Shown here: positions 24,779 to 33,495 of the stretch, one piece after another
How the letters are laid out: every line of letters starts with the position of its first letter
How positions within the stretch are numbered: position 1 is the stretch's first letter
NCBI GenBank assembly: GCA_934247225.1
Contig: CAKQJE010000009.1
Coordinates: 27,361 to 91,360 of the forward strand
Source: an uncultured Clostridia bacterium
GTDB lineage: Bacteria; Bacillota; Clostridia; Christensenellales; Borkfalkiaceae
Direction: 5' to 3'
DNA: 64,000 nt
Program-made: the position numbers and the translations under genes
The notes under the pieces: model-generated
What the model saw: the letters and a program-made list of their open reading frames with translations, nothing else
Told to the model about the DNA's origin: nothing
The model's database searches: none

Positions 24779-26561
24779 TTTCGTTACCCTCCTTTCTCTT
24801 TTCGTCTTCGATACGTTGAAGCTCAACCGTTTTTCTGTATTCTTCGCACGTTTCCATAAGTTCCGCGTGCGTGCCTACGGCGGCTATTTTTCCGTCTTCG
24901 AGATAAATTATTTTATCCATTCCTCTCACGGTCGAAATTCTGTGAGCGATAAGAATCGTCGTTTTTCCCTTTCTCGTTTCGTAAAGATTATCGAGAATGG
25001 CTTTTTCGGTTTCAGTATCGACCGCCGAAACAGAGTCGTCGAGAATAAGCACGGGGGCGTTTTTCATCATTGCCCTCGCAATGGAAATTCTCTGTTTCTG
25101 TCCGCCCGAAACGGTTACGCCCCTTTCGCCGAGCATCGTTTTATAACCGTCGCGGAATTCGACGATATTAGAGTCCACGTTGGCGAGTATCGCCGAGTTT
25201 TTAACGGCTTCGTCGCTGAATTCGTCCGAAGCGAACGCGATATTGTTCTCGATCGTGTCGCTGAACAGGAAATTGTCCTGCGGGACGTAAGCCGCATTCT
25301 TTCTGACAGACTCTATCGTAACGGAATTCACGTCTTTTCCGTCGATAAACACCGTGCCGTCGGGAACGTTATACGTCCTTAAAATAAGATCGGCAACCGT
25401 GGTTTTTCCCGAACCCGTTCTGCCCGCAAGCCCGACGTTTTCGCCCGCATTGATTTTGAACGAAACGTTTTCGAGTACGTCGACTTCGGTCTCGGGATAT
25501 CTGAAAGTAAGATTTTTAAACTCGATTTCACCTTTAACTTCGCCGATATCTTCCGCGCCTTCCCTGTCCTTAACGTCCTGCGAAGCGGAAAGAAGCTCGT
25601 CTATTCTCTTTAAAGAAGCCTGACCTCTCGATTTCATTCCGATAAGTTCGGAAATTGCCATTATCGGCCAGACGATCGCGTTGAAATAACCGATAAACTC
25701 CATAAGTTCGCCCACTTTAAACTTGCCCGTGTATACGAGATAGCCGCCGTAACCGAGGATTATGCATATAACCGACTCCACGAAAAGGGTTATCGCGATA
25801 TTTAAAAGCGTGGAAAACTTTACAAAATCGACGTTCACGTTTTCGTTGTATTTATTGAGTTTTTTAAACGCCGCAAGTTCTTTTGCTTCCTTTACGAACG
25901 CTTTTATAACCGCAATGCCCGAGAAATTTTCCTGCGCGAAGTCCGAAAGCTTCGAATACGCTTCCTGCCTTATTTCCCATTTCTGCTCCATATATTTTCC
26001 CACGATCATCGCCGCGAAAAACATACATACGAGCGGAATTGCCGAAAAAAGTGCGAGAATCGGCTTTAAAACGATCATTTTGTAAAGCGACATTCCGCCG
26101 AGAAAAAGCGCGTCGCACAGCATCATAACGCCCCACCCGAAACAGTCCTGAACGGTTTCGAGATCGTTCGTGAAAAGCGACATCAAATTTCCGACTTTAT
26201 TTTTCTGGTAATAGCTCGCCGAAAGGATTTCGCAACGGGCGAACATTTTAGACCTTAAATCCTCTTCTACCTTAGCCGCCGCGCCGAAGAAACAAATTCG
26301 CCATAAAAATCTGCCCGTTACGAGAACGAGAATGACTATTATGAGCGGCAGACAGATTTTATCGAGGACGAAATTCATATCGAACGGTACGTTCACGCCG
26401 TCTATGACGTTAAATCCTTCCGCCATACCGTTGATAACGTATTTATATAATTCGGGAATGATAAGCTGAGCGTAGTCGACCGCGACGAGCGCGAAAAGAC
26501 CGAACAGCAATATGTACCCGTACTTTATATAATACTTGTTAATATTTTTTCCGAATATCAT
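24771..26561 (-). CDS. ABC exporter half-transporter, subunit 1
   Basis: A 596-residue fused exporter. Six membrane helices lie in the first 320 residues, then an ATPase domain with GRTGSGKT, the signature VSGGQKQR and Walker B VLILDDSVSAVDTE. The catalytic Glu position after Walker B is Asp (LDDS), the mark of the degenerate nucleotide site found in one half of heterodimeric exporters. Its partner downstream keeps Glu (LDEA). This asymmetry and the overlap support a heterodimer. Confidence 0.9.
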   Translation of the reverse strand: MIFGKNINKYYIKYGYILLFGLFALVAVDYAQLIIPELYKYVINGMAEGFNVIDGVNVPFDMNFVLDKICLPLIIVILVLVTGRFLWRICFFGAAAKVEEDLRSKMFARCEILSASYYQKNKVGNLMSLFTNDLETVQDCFGWGVMMLCDALFLGGMSLYKMIVLKPILALFSAIPLVCMFFAAMIVGKYMEQKWEIRQEAYSKLSDFAQENFSGIAVIKAFVKEAKELAAFKKLNKYNENVNVDFVKFSTLLNIAITLFVESVICIILGYGGYLVYTGKFKVGELMEFIGYFNAIVWPIMAISELIGMKSRGQASLKRIDELLSASQDVKDREGAEDIGEVKGEIEFKNLTFRYPETEVDVLENVSFKINAGENVGLAGRTGSGKTTVADLILRTYNVPDGTVFIDGKDVNSVTIESVRKNAAYVPQDNFLFSDTIENNIAFASDEFSDEAVKNSAILANVDSNIVEFRDGYKTMLGERGVTVSGGQKQRISIARAMMKNAPVLILDDSVSAVDTETEKAILDNLYETRKGKTTILIAHRISTVRGMDKIIYLEDGKIAAVGTHAELMETCEEYRKTVELQRIEDEKRKEGNENA

Positions 26562-26585
26562 AAAACACCTGCTTTTGTAGTGATA

Positions 26586-26613
26586 AGTTTAACATAAACA
26601 GCCTTTTTGTAAA
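26586..26613 (-). promoter_or_regulatory. Candidate promoter of the ABC exporter operon
   Basis: TTTACA and TAAACT separated by 16 bp on the minus strand, about 25 nt upstream of the first exporter ATG. The match is moderate. Confidence 0.4.
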
Positions 26614-26666
26614 AGCTTTTTATCTTTGATTTTGTATTGTATTTATTTATACCATCTATAATATAT

Positions 26667-27995
26667 TTAATAGTTATACCTTTTTCGCATGAAAATCAGG
26701 AACAACACCGAAGTTATGAACGCTAACAGCTCGGTCGCGAGAGACGCGAACCATATTCCCTCTTTTCCGAGCAGAACGGGAATAAGAAATACGCACGTCG
26801 CCTGAAATACGAGAGATCTCAAAAACGACAGAATTGCCGAAACGAGTCCGTTGTTGAGCGCGGTGAAAAAGCTCGAAGAGAAAATGTTTATTCCCGAGAA
26901 AAGGAACGCGAACGAGAAAAGCCTGAACGCATACACCGTCAGATCGTAAAGTTCCTTGTTGTGTCTTACGAATATGTACGACAACGGTACGCTCAGTCCT
27001 TCCGCAAGCCCCGTTAAGAATATTCCGCAAACGGACATCGTTATTACGCTCTTTTTAAATACGTTTCTCAGTTCGCTTACGTTCTGCGCGCCGTAATTAT
27101 AAGCGATTATCGGCGCGGTGCCTATCGAATAACCTATTTCTATGGCGAGGAAAACGAGCTGAACATACATTAAAACGCCGTATGCCGAAACGCCCTGTTC
27201 GCCGTAAAATTTCATAAGCTGAGCGTTATAGAGCATGCTCACGATAGACGACGAAACGTTGGATAAAAGCTCCGAAGAACCGTTCGCGCAAGCTTTTATT
27301 ATCGGCGAAAATTCGAGCTTCGTTATTTTAAATCTGAGCTTGCTGTCGTTCGGACGGCAGAAATAAACAAACGGCACAACAGCGCCGACAACCTGTCCGA
27401 GACCCGTCGCGATCGCCGCGCCCGCAAGCCTCCATTTGAAACCGACGATAAAAAGCGCGTCCAAAAGCGCGTTCGTTACGCCCGCGATAATCGTGACCAC
27501 AAGCCCCATACGCGGTTTTTCCGCAGCCGAAAGAAAGCTTTGGAAAATGTTCTGTATCATAAAAAACGTAGTGAAAGAAATGACTATCGTTCCGTAAAGA
27601 ACGCAATGCTCGGTCATCGCTTCCGTCGCTTTTAAAAGACTGCAAATGGGTCTTATAAGCAGAATTCCCGAAACGGTTAAAATCACGCCGAGGATTATCG
27701 CGAACAAAATCATCATCGAAAAAAGTTCGTTCGCTCTTTTTTCGTCGCCCTCGCCGAGAGTTTTGGATACGAGCGCCGTTCCGCCCGTTCCTATCATAAA
27801 TCCCGTTCCGCCGAGAATCATTATGAAAGGATAAATGAAATTTATCGCCGCAAACTCCGTTTCGCCGACGTAGTTAGATATAAAGTACCCGTCGATAACG
27901 CCGTAAATCGACGTTATTATCATCATAAAAATCGCAGGTAAAACAAATCTGAATATTTTTTTGTAAGTAAAATGCTCCGAAAGTTGTATCTTCAT
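26667..27995 (-). CDS. MATE family efflux transporter
   Basis: A 442-residue multidrug and toxin extrusion-type carrier with about twelve hydrophobic helices. The N-terminal family patterns are PAIFMMIITSIYGVIDGYFIS and GGTGFMIGTGGTALVSKTLGEGD (each shown in short part). MATE proteins export cationic compounds driven by Na+ or H+. The gene stands alone between the ABC exporter and acpP, and a long perfect inverted repeat precedes it. Confidence 0.92.
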   Translation of the reverse strand: MKIQLSEHFTYKKIFRFVLPAIFMMIITSIYGVIDGYFISNYVGETEFAAINFIYPFIMILGGTGFMIGTGGTALVSKTLGEGDEKRANELFSMMILFAIILGVILTVSGILLIRPICSLLKATEAMTEHCVLYGTIVISFTTFFMIQNIFQSFLSAAEKPRMGLVVTIIAGVTNALLDALFIVGFKWRLAGAAIATGLGQVVGAVVPFVYFCRPNDSKLRFKITKLEFSPIIKACANGSSELLSNVSSSIVSMLYNAQLMKFYGEQGVSAYGVLMYVQLVFLAIEIGYSIGTAPIIAYNYGAQNVSELRNVFKKSVITMSVCGIFLTGLAEGLSVPLSYIFVRHNKELYDLTVYAFRLFSFAFLFSGINIFSSSFFTALNNGLVSAILSFLRSLVFQATCVFLIPVLLGKEGIWFASLATELLAFITSVLFLIFMRKRYNY

Positions 27996-28011
27996 GGTTT
28001 TATCCGTGTAA

Positions 28012-28063
28012 GCCGCCGAAACATTTTTATCGCCCTGTCGAACGATAAAAATGTTTCGGCGGC
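28012..28063. repeat. Perfect 21-bp inverted repeat upstream of the MATE gene
   Basis: Arms 28012-28032 and 28043-28063 are exact reverse complements around a 10-nt loop, ending 17 nt before the MATE start codon. No U tract follows on either strand, so a simple terminator is unlikely. An operator or an RNA hairpin in the leader is more likely. Confidence 0.85.
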
Positions 28064-28080
28064 AGATTTTAGTACAATTT

Positions 28081-28123
28081 TTAAGATATTACGAGCCTCC
28101 CCGAAAAAAAGGAAGGCTCGTAA
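28081..28123 (-). terminator. Hairpin after acpP
   Basis: A 10-bp stem (ttacgagcct paired with aggctcgtaa, arms 28089-28098 and 28114-28123) begins 7 nt past the acpP stop. The following minus-strand tail is AU-rich rather than a clean U run, so it is a probable but weak terminator. Confidence 0.65.
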
Positions 28124-28129
28124 GCGATA

Positions 28130-28351
28130 TTAAAGAGATTCGAGATAAGAGACGATGTCGCCCACCGTTTCGAAGCCGGCAAGCTTTTCGTCCGGAATGG
28201 TTATTCCGCTTTCTTCTTCGAGCGTCATTAAAAGTTGAAGAATATCTATCGAATCTGCGCCAAGATCTCCTTTTATCGTTGCCTCCGGGGTTACCAGACT
28301 TTCGTCGACGTTAAGCTCGTCGACAAGTATTTTCTTTACTTTTTCAAACAT
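28130..28351 (-). CDS. acpP: Acyl carrier protein
   Basis: A 73-residue ACP. The phosphopantetheine attachment serine is in LGADSIDILQL (about Ser-37), with Ile in place of the usual Leu after it. The acidic four-helix pattern is otherwise normal. It carries acyl chains in fatty acid and phospholipid synthesis. It is 72 nt downstream of plsX, which uses acyl-ACP, so the pair forms a logical unit. A GGAG site precedes the ATG. Confidence 0.95.
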   Translation of the reverse strand: MFEKVKKILVDELNVDESLVTPEATIKGDLGADSIDILQLLMTLEEESGITIPDEKLAGFETVGDIVSYLESL

Positions 28352-28423
28352 TTTGTCTCCTTTTTTCGCCTGGTCGGCGACTATATATAATTGTTTTTCC
28401 GCAAATTGTCCGTCTGTAAAAAA

Positions 28424-29389
28424 TTAACGGACGGCGGTTTTGTAAGCTTGTTCGATACATTTATATACGGCGACTCCGTTACTCGATCCGTGACCTTTGA
28501 CGACTACTTTTTCAAGCCCCAAAAGCACGCTTCCGCCGTAATTTCTGTAATCCATAAATTTTTTCTCTTTCTTAAACGTTCCGAGCATAAAAAGAGCGCC
28601 GATTTTACTCCAAAAAGACGATTTTATATCGTTTTTCAACCTTTTAAGCATTTCAAGACACGCGCCCTCCGTACTTTTAATGAGAACGTTTCCCGAAAAT
28701 CCGTCGCAAACGACGAGATCGTATTTTCCGGAAAGCAAATCTCTGCTTTCCATATTTCCGACGAAATTCACTTTTTGTTCTTCTATCAGAAGTTTATACG
28801 CTTCGCGGCGAAGATCGTCGCCTTTTTCCTCTTCCGTTCCGACGTTTAAAAGCGCGACTTTCGGATTTTCTATTCCGTACGCTTTTTTGAGATAATCGCT
28901 GCCCATAACGGCGTACTGACTGAGCTGCTCGGGAGTGGTTTCTATATTCGCCCCGCTGTCGCATACGCCGACGATTTTACCGTTCATTGTCGGTAAAATC
29001 GGACAAAACGCAGGTCTTCTTACACCTTCCGAGCGACCTATTCTCAAAATAGCCGATCCGACGAGAACGCCCGTCGCCCCGCACGAAACGAGAGCTTTTA
29101 TCTCTTCGTTTTCTCTTAAATCCTTTATGGCGCGGATCATCGACGAGTCCTTTTTCAGCCTTACGGCGTTTATGGGTTTGTCGTTTCCGTCAACCGCGTC
29201 GGGCGCGTTTACTATCTCTACTCTGTCCTCAGGATAATCTTTACCTCTAAGCTCGGCGTTTATCGAATTTTCGTCTCCGTACAAAACGACGGACAGATCG
29301 GAAAATTCTTTAAGAGCGATGAGCGCGCCCTCTACGTTAGCCGACGGACTGTGATCTCCGCCGAGACAATCGACAGCTATTTTTATCAC
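28424..29389 (-). CDS. plsX: Phosphate acyltransferase PlsX
   Basis: Makes acyl-phosphate from acyl-ACP for glycerol-3-phosphate acylation by PlsY. The 321-residue protein begins IKIAVDCLGGDHSP and keeps CDSGANIETTPEQL and LLNVGTEEEKGD, all typical of PlsX. It is followed by acpP and preceded, 1 nt away, by a GNAT gene. In this genome acyl-phosphate can also come from the FakA/FakB kinase encoded upstream. Confidence 0.96.
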   Translation of the reverse strand: MIKIAVDCLGGDHSPSANVEGALIALKEFSDLSVVLYGDENSINAELRGKDYPEDRVEIVNAPDAVDGNDKPINAVRLKKDSSMIRAIKDLRENEEIKALVSCGATGVLVGSAILRIGRSEGVRRPAFCPILPTMNGKIVGVCDSGANIETTPEQLSQYAVMGSDYLKKAYGIENPKVALLNVGTEEEKGDDLRREAYKLLIEEQKVNFVGNMESRDLLSGKYDLVVCDGFSGNVLIKSTEGACLEMLKRLKNDIKSSFWSKIGALFMLGTFKKEKKFMDYRNYGGSVLLGLEKVVVKGHGSSNGVAVYKCIEQAYKTAVR

Positions 29390-29390
29390 T

Positions 29391-30518
29391 TTAATTCTCC
29401 AAAACTTTTACATACGAACGGCGGCGTTTGTGCTGCTTTGCGTTAAATCTCTTCCACAAATTCTGAATAGCGAAATTATCTTCGAGATTGAGATTCGTTT
29501 CCGCATATTTAACCCCGTCCTGTTTTAAAATATCGACAAGTCCCGCGGCTATTATCGCGGTTATTCCGCAATTTATGTAATCCGGGCGGACGGCTATAAG
29601 TCCGAGATCGATTATTTCGGGTTTTTTGATCGCTTTAAGCACTCTTATAAGCCCCGCAGGCGTAAGTTTCCCCTGCGACTTTTGCAACGCTTTTGCAAGC
29701 GACGGAAAACAAAGACCGAGACAGACAGGCTCGTTTTTGTCGTTAAGAACGACCGTTACGTGCCGTATATCGATAATGAGACGGAAATTATCCATCATAA
29801 GTTTTTTCATTCCGTCGGTAAACGGAACCGTTCCGTAAATCTTCTCGTAACCTACGTCGAGAAGCTCGAAAAACGCGTCGGCATACTTATCGAGAAATTC
29901 CGCGGTGGACTTACATTTCGGTAAATGAAGATTGTATCTTTTCATTACGAAATCGGACATCTTTTTTATATTTGCGATTTCATCTTCGTCGGGAAGATAG
30001 ACTTTCGATTCGACCCAATCCACCTCTTTTTTATACCCGCAAGCCTCGATAAGCGCTCCGTAATACTCGGCGTTATACTGCTCTTCGAAGGTGGAAAGCT
30101 CGTCGAAGCCTTCTACCAGAAGTCCTTCTCTTTCGAGATCGGAAAACCCGAGCGGACCGCAAACCGTGTCCATTCCCTTTTCCAGAGCATAATCCTCCAC
30201 GGCTTTGAAAAGCGATTTTGCGGCTTCTTCGTCGTTTTCGCAATCGAATCTCGTGAACCTTACTCTTTTTTCGTTATGCTTTTCGTTGGAAGCTTTCTGC
30301 AGAATCGCGGATATCCTGCCGACGGTCACGCCGTTTCTTTTCGCAAGAAAATACGCCGTTTCGCACGTGTCGTTATAAACGAAATCATCGTTGAAAATCG
30401 CCTTTTCGTCACGATACAAAGGCGGAACGAAATTAGGATTTTTCTTATACATTCTGAGCGGAAAATTGAGAAATTCTTTTCTGTCCGCTCCTGTTTCGAC
30501 TTTTTTTATTTCTATCAT
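29391..30518 (-). CDS. GNAT superfamily N-acetyltransferase-like protein (YghO type)
   Basis: A 375-residue protein. The N-terminus (FPLRMYKKNPNFVPPLYRDE) and the AYFLAKRNGVTVGRISAI strand pair match the long GNAT-like family that includes YghO. A second acyltransferase-like half contains IDLGLIAVRPDYINCGITA, similar to the GNAT coenzyme A-binding motif. The substrate is unknown. It lies between the DegV gene and plsX with short gaps, so a role around acyl chains is possible but unproven. Confidence 0.75.
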   Translation of the reverse strand: MIEIKKVETGADRKEFLNFPLRMYKKNPNFVPPLYRDEKAIFNDDFVYNDTCETAYFLAKRNGVTVGRISAILQKASNEKHNEKRVRFTRFDCENDEEAAKSLFKAVEDYALEKGMDTVCGPLGFSDLEREGLLVEGFDELSTFEEQYNAEYYGALIEACGYKKEVDWVESKVYLPDEDEIANIKKMSDFVMKRYNLHLPKCKSTAEFLDKYADAFFELLDVGYEKIYGTVPFTDGMKKLMMDNFRLIIDIRHVTVVLNDKNEPVCLGLCFPSLAKALQKSQGKLTPAGLIRVLKAIKKPEIIDLGLIAVRPDYINCGITAIIAAGLVDILKQDGVKYAETNLNLEDNFAIQNLWKRFNAKQHKRRRSYVKVLEN

Positions 30519-30530
30519 AAAATATTCATA

Positions 30531-31400
30531 TTAACGGTGTTTTGCGTGAAACGAAACGCCCACTCCGTTGGGCCCGCAATGCGCTCCCGAAGTCGGATTA
30601 GTCGTAATTATTTCTATCGCGGTGTCCGCACCGTATTTTTCCTTTAATCTTTCGGCTATCTCGTCAGCTATATCGGGCGCGTCGGTATGACCGATTATTA
30701 TCGAATGGTCTTTGACGTTGTCTCCGAGTTCGTCGACGTAAGAAAGAAGCCTTTTTATAGCCTTCGCCTTTCCCGTTTCTTTGCCGATACTTACCATTTT
30801 GCCTTCGTCGTTCATATAAATTATCGGACGAATTCCGAGCAGCGTTCCCATTGTCGCCGAAAAGCCGCTCACTCTTCCGCTTCTGCGGAAAAATTTAAGG
30901 TCGTTTGCAAAGAAGTACTGCGCGAAATGCAAAACTTCTTTATCCGCCCAGGCGATTATTTCTTCGGGCGACGCGCCTTTTACGTACATTTCGCCGATTT
31001 CTTTGGCTATATTGTAGCTTACGATGGTTATACCTTTCGTATCTACCGCATAAAACTTCCTTTCGGGAAACTCTTCTTTGAGTTCTTTCAAAGCTTCGTC
31101 CATCGCGTCGAACGTTCCGGACATCGCTCTCGAAAAATGAACGTATAAAATATCGTTGCCCTTTTCGAACTCGGGACGGAAATAATTTTTATATTTTTCC
31201 GCCGAAACCGCGCTCGTCGTGGGAAGGACTCCGCCGCGAAGTTTATCGTAAAACGATTTCATATCGAACGTTTCGCTGTCCTCGTACGGGAAATAAGTGG
31301 TTCCGTCGATCGAAAACGGCATACTGATAAGTTTATATCCGTATTTCTTCGCCTCTGCGGGCGTAAAATCGCAATCGCTGTCTGTAAAAATCGTGTACAT
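30531..31400 (-). CDS. DegV family fatty-acid-binding protein (FakB-like)
   Basis: A 289-residue DegV protein. The N-terminal motif TDSDCDFTPAEAKKYG, the TTSAVS segment around residue 60 and the fatty-acid contact region HFSRAMSGTFDA are visible. DegV proteins present bound fatty acids to the kinase FakA. The gene is 12 nt downstream of fakA, which supports the FakB reading. DegV copies of other ligand specificity may exist elsewhere. Confidence 0.9.
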   Translation of the reverse strand: MYTIFTDSDCDFTPAEAKKYGYKLISMPFSIDGTTYFPYEDSETFDMKSFYDKLRGGVLPTTSAVSAEKYKNYFRPEFEKGNDILYVHFSRAMSGTFDAMDEALKELKEEFPERKFYAVDTKGITIVSYNIAKEIGEMYVKGASPEEIIAWADKEVLHFAQYFFANDLKFFRRSGRVSGFSATMGTLLGIRPIIYMNDEGKMVSIGKETGKAKAIKRLLSYVDELGDNVKDHSIIIGHTDAPDIADEIAERLKEKYGADTAIEIITTNPTSGAHCGPNGVGVSFHAKHR

Positions 31401-31412
31401 CTTTTCTCCTTA

Positions 31413-33074
31413 TCATTCGAGAACGAACATATAGTCGTAAACAGGTTGATCCCCTTCGATGACTATCGTTTCCGTTTCGGGATATTTCTCGTTTATATGA
31501 TTTTTTATATTCTCGGCTTCCTCTTCGGTCGTATTTTCGCCCGTGAATACAAGCATAAGTCCTCTTTCGGAAGCGTCCGCCGCTTCGAGAAGTTTTTCCG
31601 CGGCGCGGTTTTTGTCTTTGTCGTCCGAATAAATCTTGTCGCCGACAAAACCAATATAATCCCCGCTTTTAACCGATACGCCGTTCATCGCCGTGTCCCG
31701 GTTGGCTTTCGATACGCAAGCCGTAACCACGCCTTCAACCGAGCCATTTATGCCGTCCACGATGTCTTCCGTCGCTCCGTCCGTTTCCATCATCGATACG
31801 GCGGCGTAGCCCTCGCCGATCGTTTTTGTTTTTATAACGATTATTTCCGATTTATCGTAAAGCCCGGCGGCTTGCTCGGCGGTTAAAATAACGTTTTTGT
31901 TGTTCGGGAAAACGAAAATTCTTTCCGCGTACACTTTATCGAACGCGGCTATCATATCTCCCGCAGACGGGTTCATGCTCTGCCCGCCGTCAACGACTTC
32001 GTCTACCCCGAGCGACAGGAAAGTTTCTTTTAACCCCTTGCCCGCGGCGACCACGACGATACCCGTTTTCTTTTTGTGCGCGCTTTTTTTTGCAAGTTTT
32101 GCCTGCGCGTTATCACCCTTCGTAACGGCTTCGCTGTGTTGAAGAGTCATATTTTCGATTTTCAAAGTAAGAAATTCGCCGAAGTTCTGGCAATAACGCA
32201 AAACTCCGCCCGGATCCTTCGTGTGAACGTGAACTTTTACGATACTTCCGTCCTTGAAACAGACGACAGAATCGCCCACGTTGTTTAAATAATTTATAAG
32301 TTCGTTTTCGTCAAACGACTCAACGTCCGTTTTCGCGCGCTGCAAACGGAGCAAAAACTCCGTACAATAACCGAATTCCAGAACGTTGTTCTCGTCGAAA
32401 AGCGAAAAATCTATCGAAGAAGCCGTTTTTATAACCTCGGCTCTCTTTTCCTCGGCGTAGGTCTCTCCTCTTTCGAGAGCTTCTTTCATCCCTTCGAATA
32501 TGTAATAAAGTCCCGCGCCGCCGCTGTCGACAACCCCGGCTTCCGCAAGAACGGGCAGAAGCTCCGGCGTTCTGTCAAGCGAACGCCCCATTTCGCCGAG
32601 AAGCTCTTCGAAATATTCCTCCAAGCCGTTGCAATCTTTTGAGTTCGCGTATTTTACCGCGTCTTTAAAAACGGTAAGAATAGTTCCCTCCACGGGTTTC
32701 GAAACAGCTCCGTAAGCGCTTGTAACGCCCGATTCCATTCCGCGTTTTATATCCTCGAAATCGGCTTTTTCAAGCCCTTTGAGTTCCGAAGTTATACCCG
32801 CGAAAATTCTCGATAATATAACGCCCGAATTTCCTCTCGCGCCGAGAAGCATTCCTTCCGCCGCGGCTTTGGAAACCGCCCCGAGATCGCTGCCGGCTTT
32901 TTTCGCCGCGTCCGCTCCCGAGCCGAACGTCATAAGCATATTGTCTCCCGTGTCTCCGTCCGGTATCGGGAACACGTTAAGATCGTTTATATCCTGCCTG
33001 TATGCGGCGAGCTTGAACGCCCCGCCCGAAAGCATACCCGCAAATTCTTTTCCGCCGATTGTCATCGTCTGCAT
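31413..33074 (-). CDS. fakA: Fatty acid kinase FakA (DAK2 domain, YloV-like)
   Basis: A 553-residue protein. The DhaL/DAK2 ATP-binding domain is N-terminal (NVFPIPDGDTGDNMLMT near 31-47 and ARGNSGVILSRI). A middle region and a C-terminal DegV-like YloV domain follow. Together with FakB it phosphorylates exogenous or released fatty acids to acyl-phosphate, which feeds PlsY/PlsX. Order fakA-degV-GNAT-plsX-acpP makes a compact phospholipid entry module. Confidence 0.92.
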   Translation of the reverse strand: MQTMTIGGKEFAGMLSGGAFKLAAYRQDINDLNVFPIPDGDTGDNMLMTFGSGADAAKKAGSDLGAVSKAAAEGMLLGARGNSGVILSRIFAGITSELKGLEKADFEDIKRGMESGVTSAYGAVSKPVEGTILTVFKDAVKYANSKDCNGLEEYFEELLGEMGRSLDRTPELLPVLAEAGVVDSGGAGLYYIFEGMKEALERGETYAEEKRAEVIKTASSIDFSLFDENNVLEFGYCTEFLLRLQRAKTDVESFDENELINYLNNVGDSVVCFKDGSIVKVHVHTKDPGGVLRYCQNFGEFLTLKIENMTLQHSEAVTKGDNAQAKLAKKSAHKKKTGIVVVAAGKGLKETFLSLGVDEVVDGGQSMNPSAGDMIAAFDKVYAERIFVFPNNKNVILTAEQAAGLYDKSEIIVIKTKTIGEGYAAVSMMETDGATEDIVDGINGSVEGVVTACVSKANRDTAMNGVSVKSGDYIGFVGDKIYSDDKDKNRAAEKLLEAADASERGLMLVFTGENTTEEEAENIKNHINEKYPETETIVIEGDQPVYDYMFVLE

Positions 33075-33238
33075 TTATATCTCCGAATCGGATTTCGCTA
33101 TCCGAAAATCCGACCTGTCGGTTTTTAGATTATCGCACGTCTTTTCCGTAAAAATCCGTAATCAAGCATATCGGTTCGACGTTTTATGCAAAATTTTCCC
33201 GTTTTGAAAATTGCCGCCTATACGCCCAAGATAAAACG

Positions 33239-33251
33239 TACTATCTTAGTA
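33239..33251. promoter_or_regulatory. Candidate operator overlapping the fakA promoter
   Basis: The inverted repeat tactatcttagta (TACTA-N3-TAGTA) overlaps the -10 box and the predicted start. It loosely recalls FapR-type lipid operators, but I cannot match it to a named regulator. Confidence 0.35.
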
Positions 33252-33276
33252 TATAATAATCTTCAAACTAAGTCAA
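33248..33276 (-). promoter_or_regulatory. Sigma-A promoter of the fakA operon
   Basis: TTGACT - 17 bp - TATACT on the minus strand. It implies a 5' leader of about 165 nt before the fakA ATG at 33074. The leader contains two short hairpins just before the CGGAG ribosome site (about 33080-33118). Confidence 0.8.
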
Positions 33277-33328
33277 CGAAATTTCATCGCAAATTCATAT
33301 AAAGATACTTTTCAAGGCGTTTTTATGC

Positions 33329-33384
33329 AAAAAACGTTTACACGGAAAAAGCGACCTCTTTCGAGATCGCCTTTTCCGTTTGTA
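33329..33384 (-). terminator. Intrinsic terminator after lysC
   Basis: A 16-bp stem with two G-U type mismatches (arms 33343-33358 and 33363-33378) is followed on the minus strand by a six-U run (33329-33334). It lies about 110 nt past the aspartate kinase stop. The gap 33385-33495 holds nothing else that I recognise. Confidence 0.75.
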
Positions 33385-33495
33385 TTTTAAGGGGGATTAG
33401 GGTAAGCAATTTGTCTGTAAAAAGCACAATCGCTCTTTACGCGTATATGATAACACTTCAATGTGACAACTGTATGATAACGAAATAAAAAAATT

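Noticed and set aside
28391..28849. 152-codon plus-strand frame opposite plsX
   Set aside because: It is a shadow of the clearly recognisable plsX gene.
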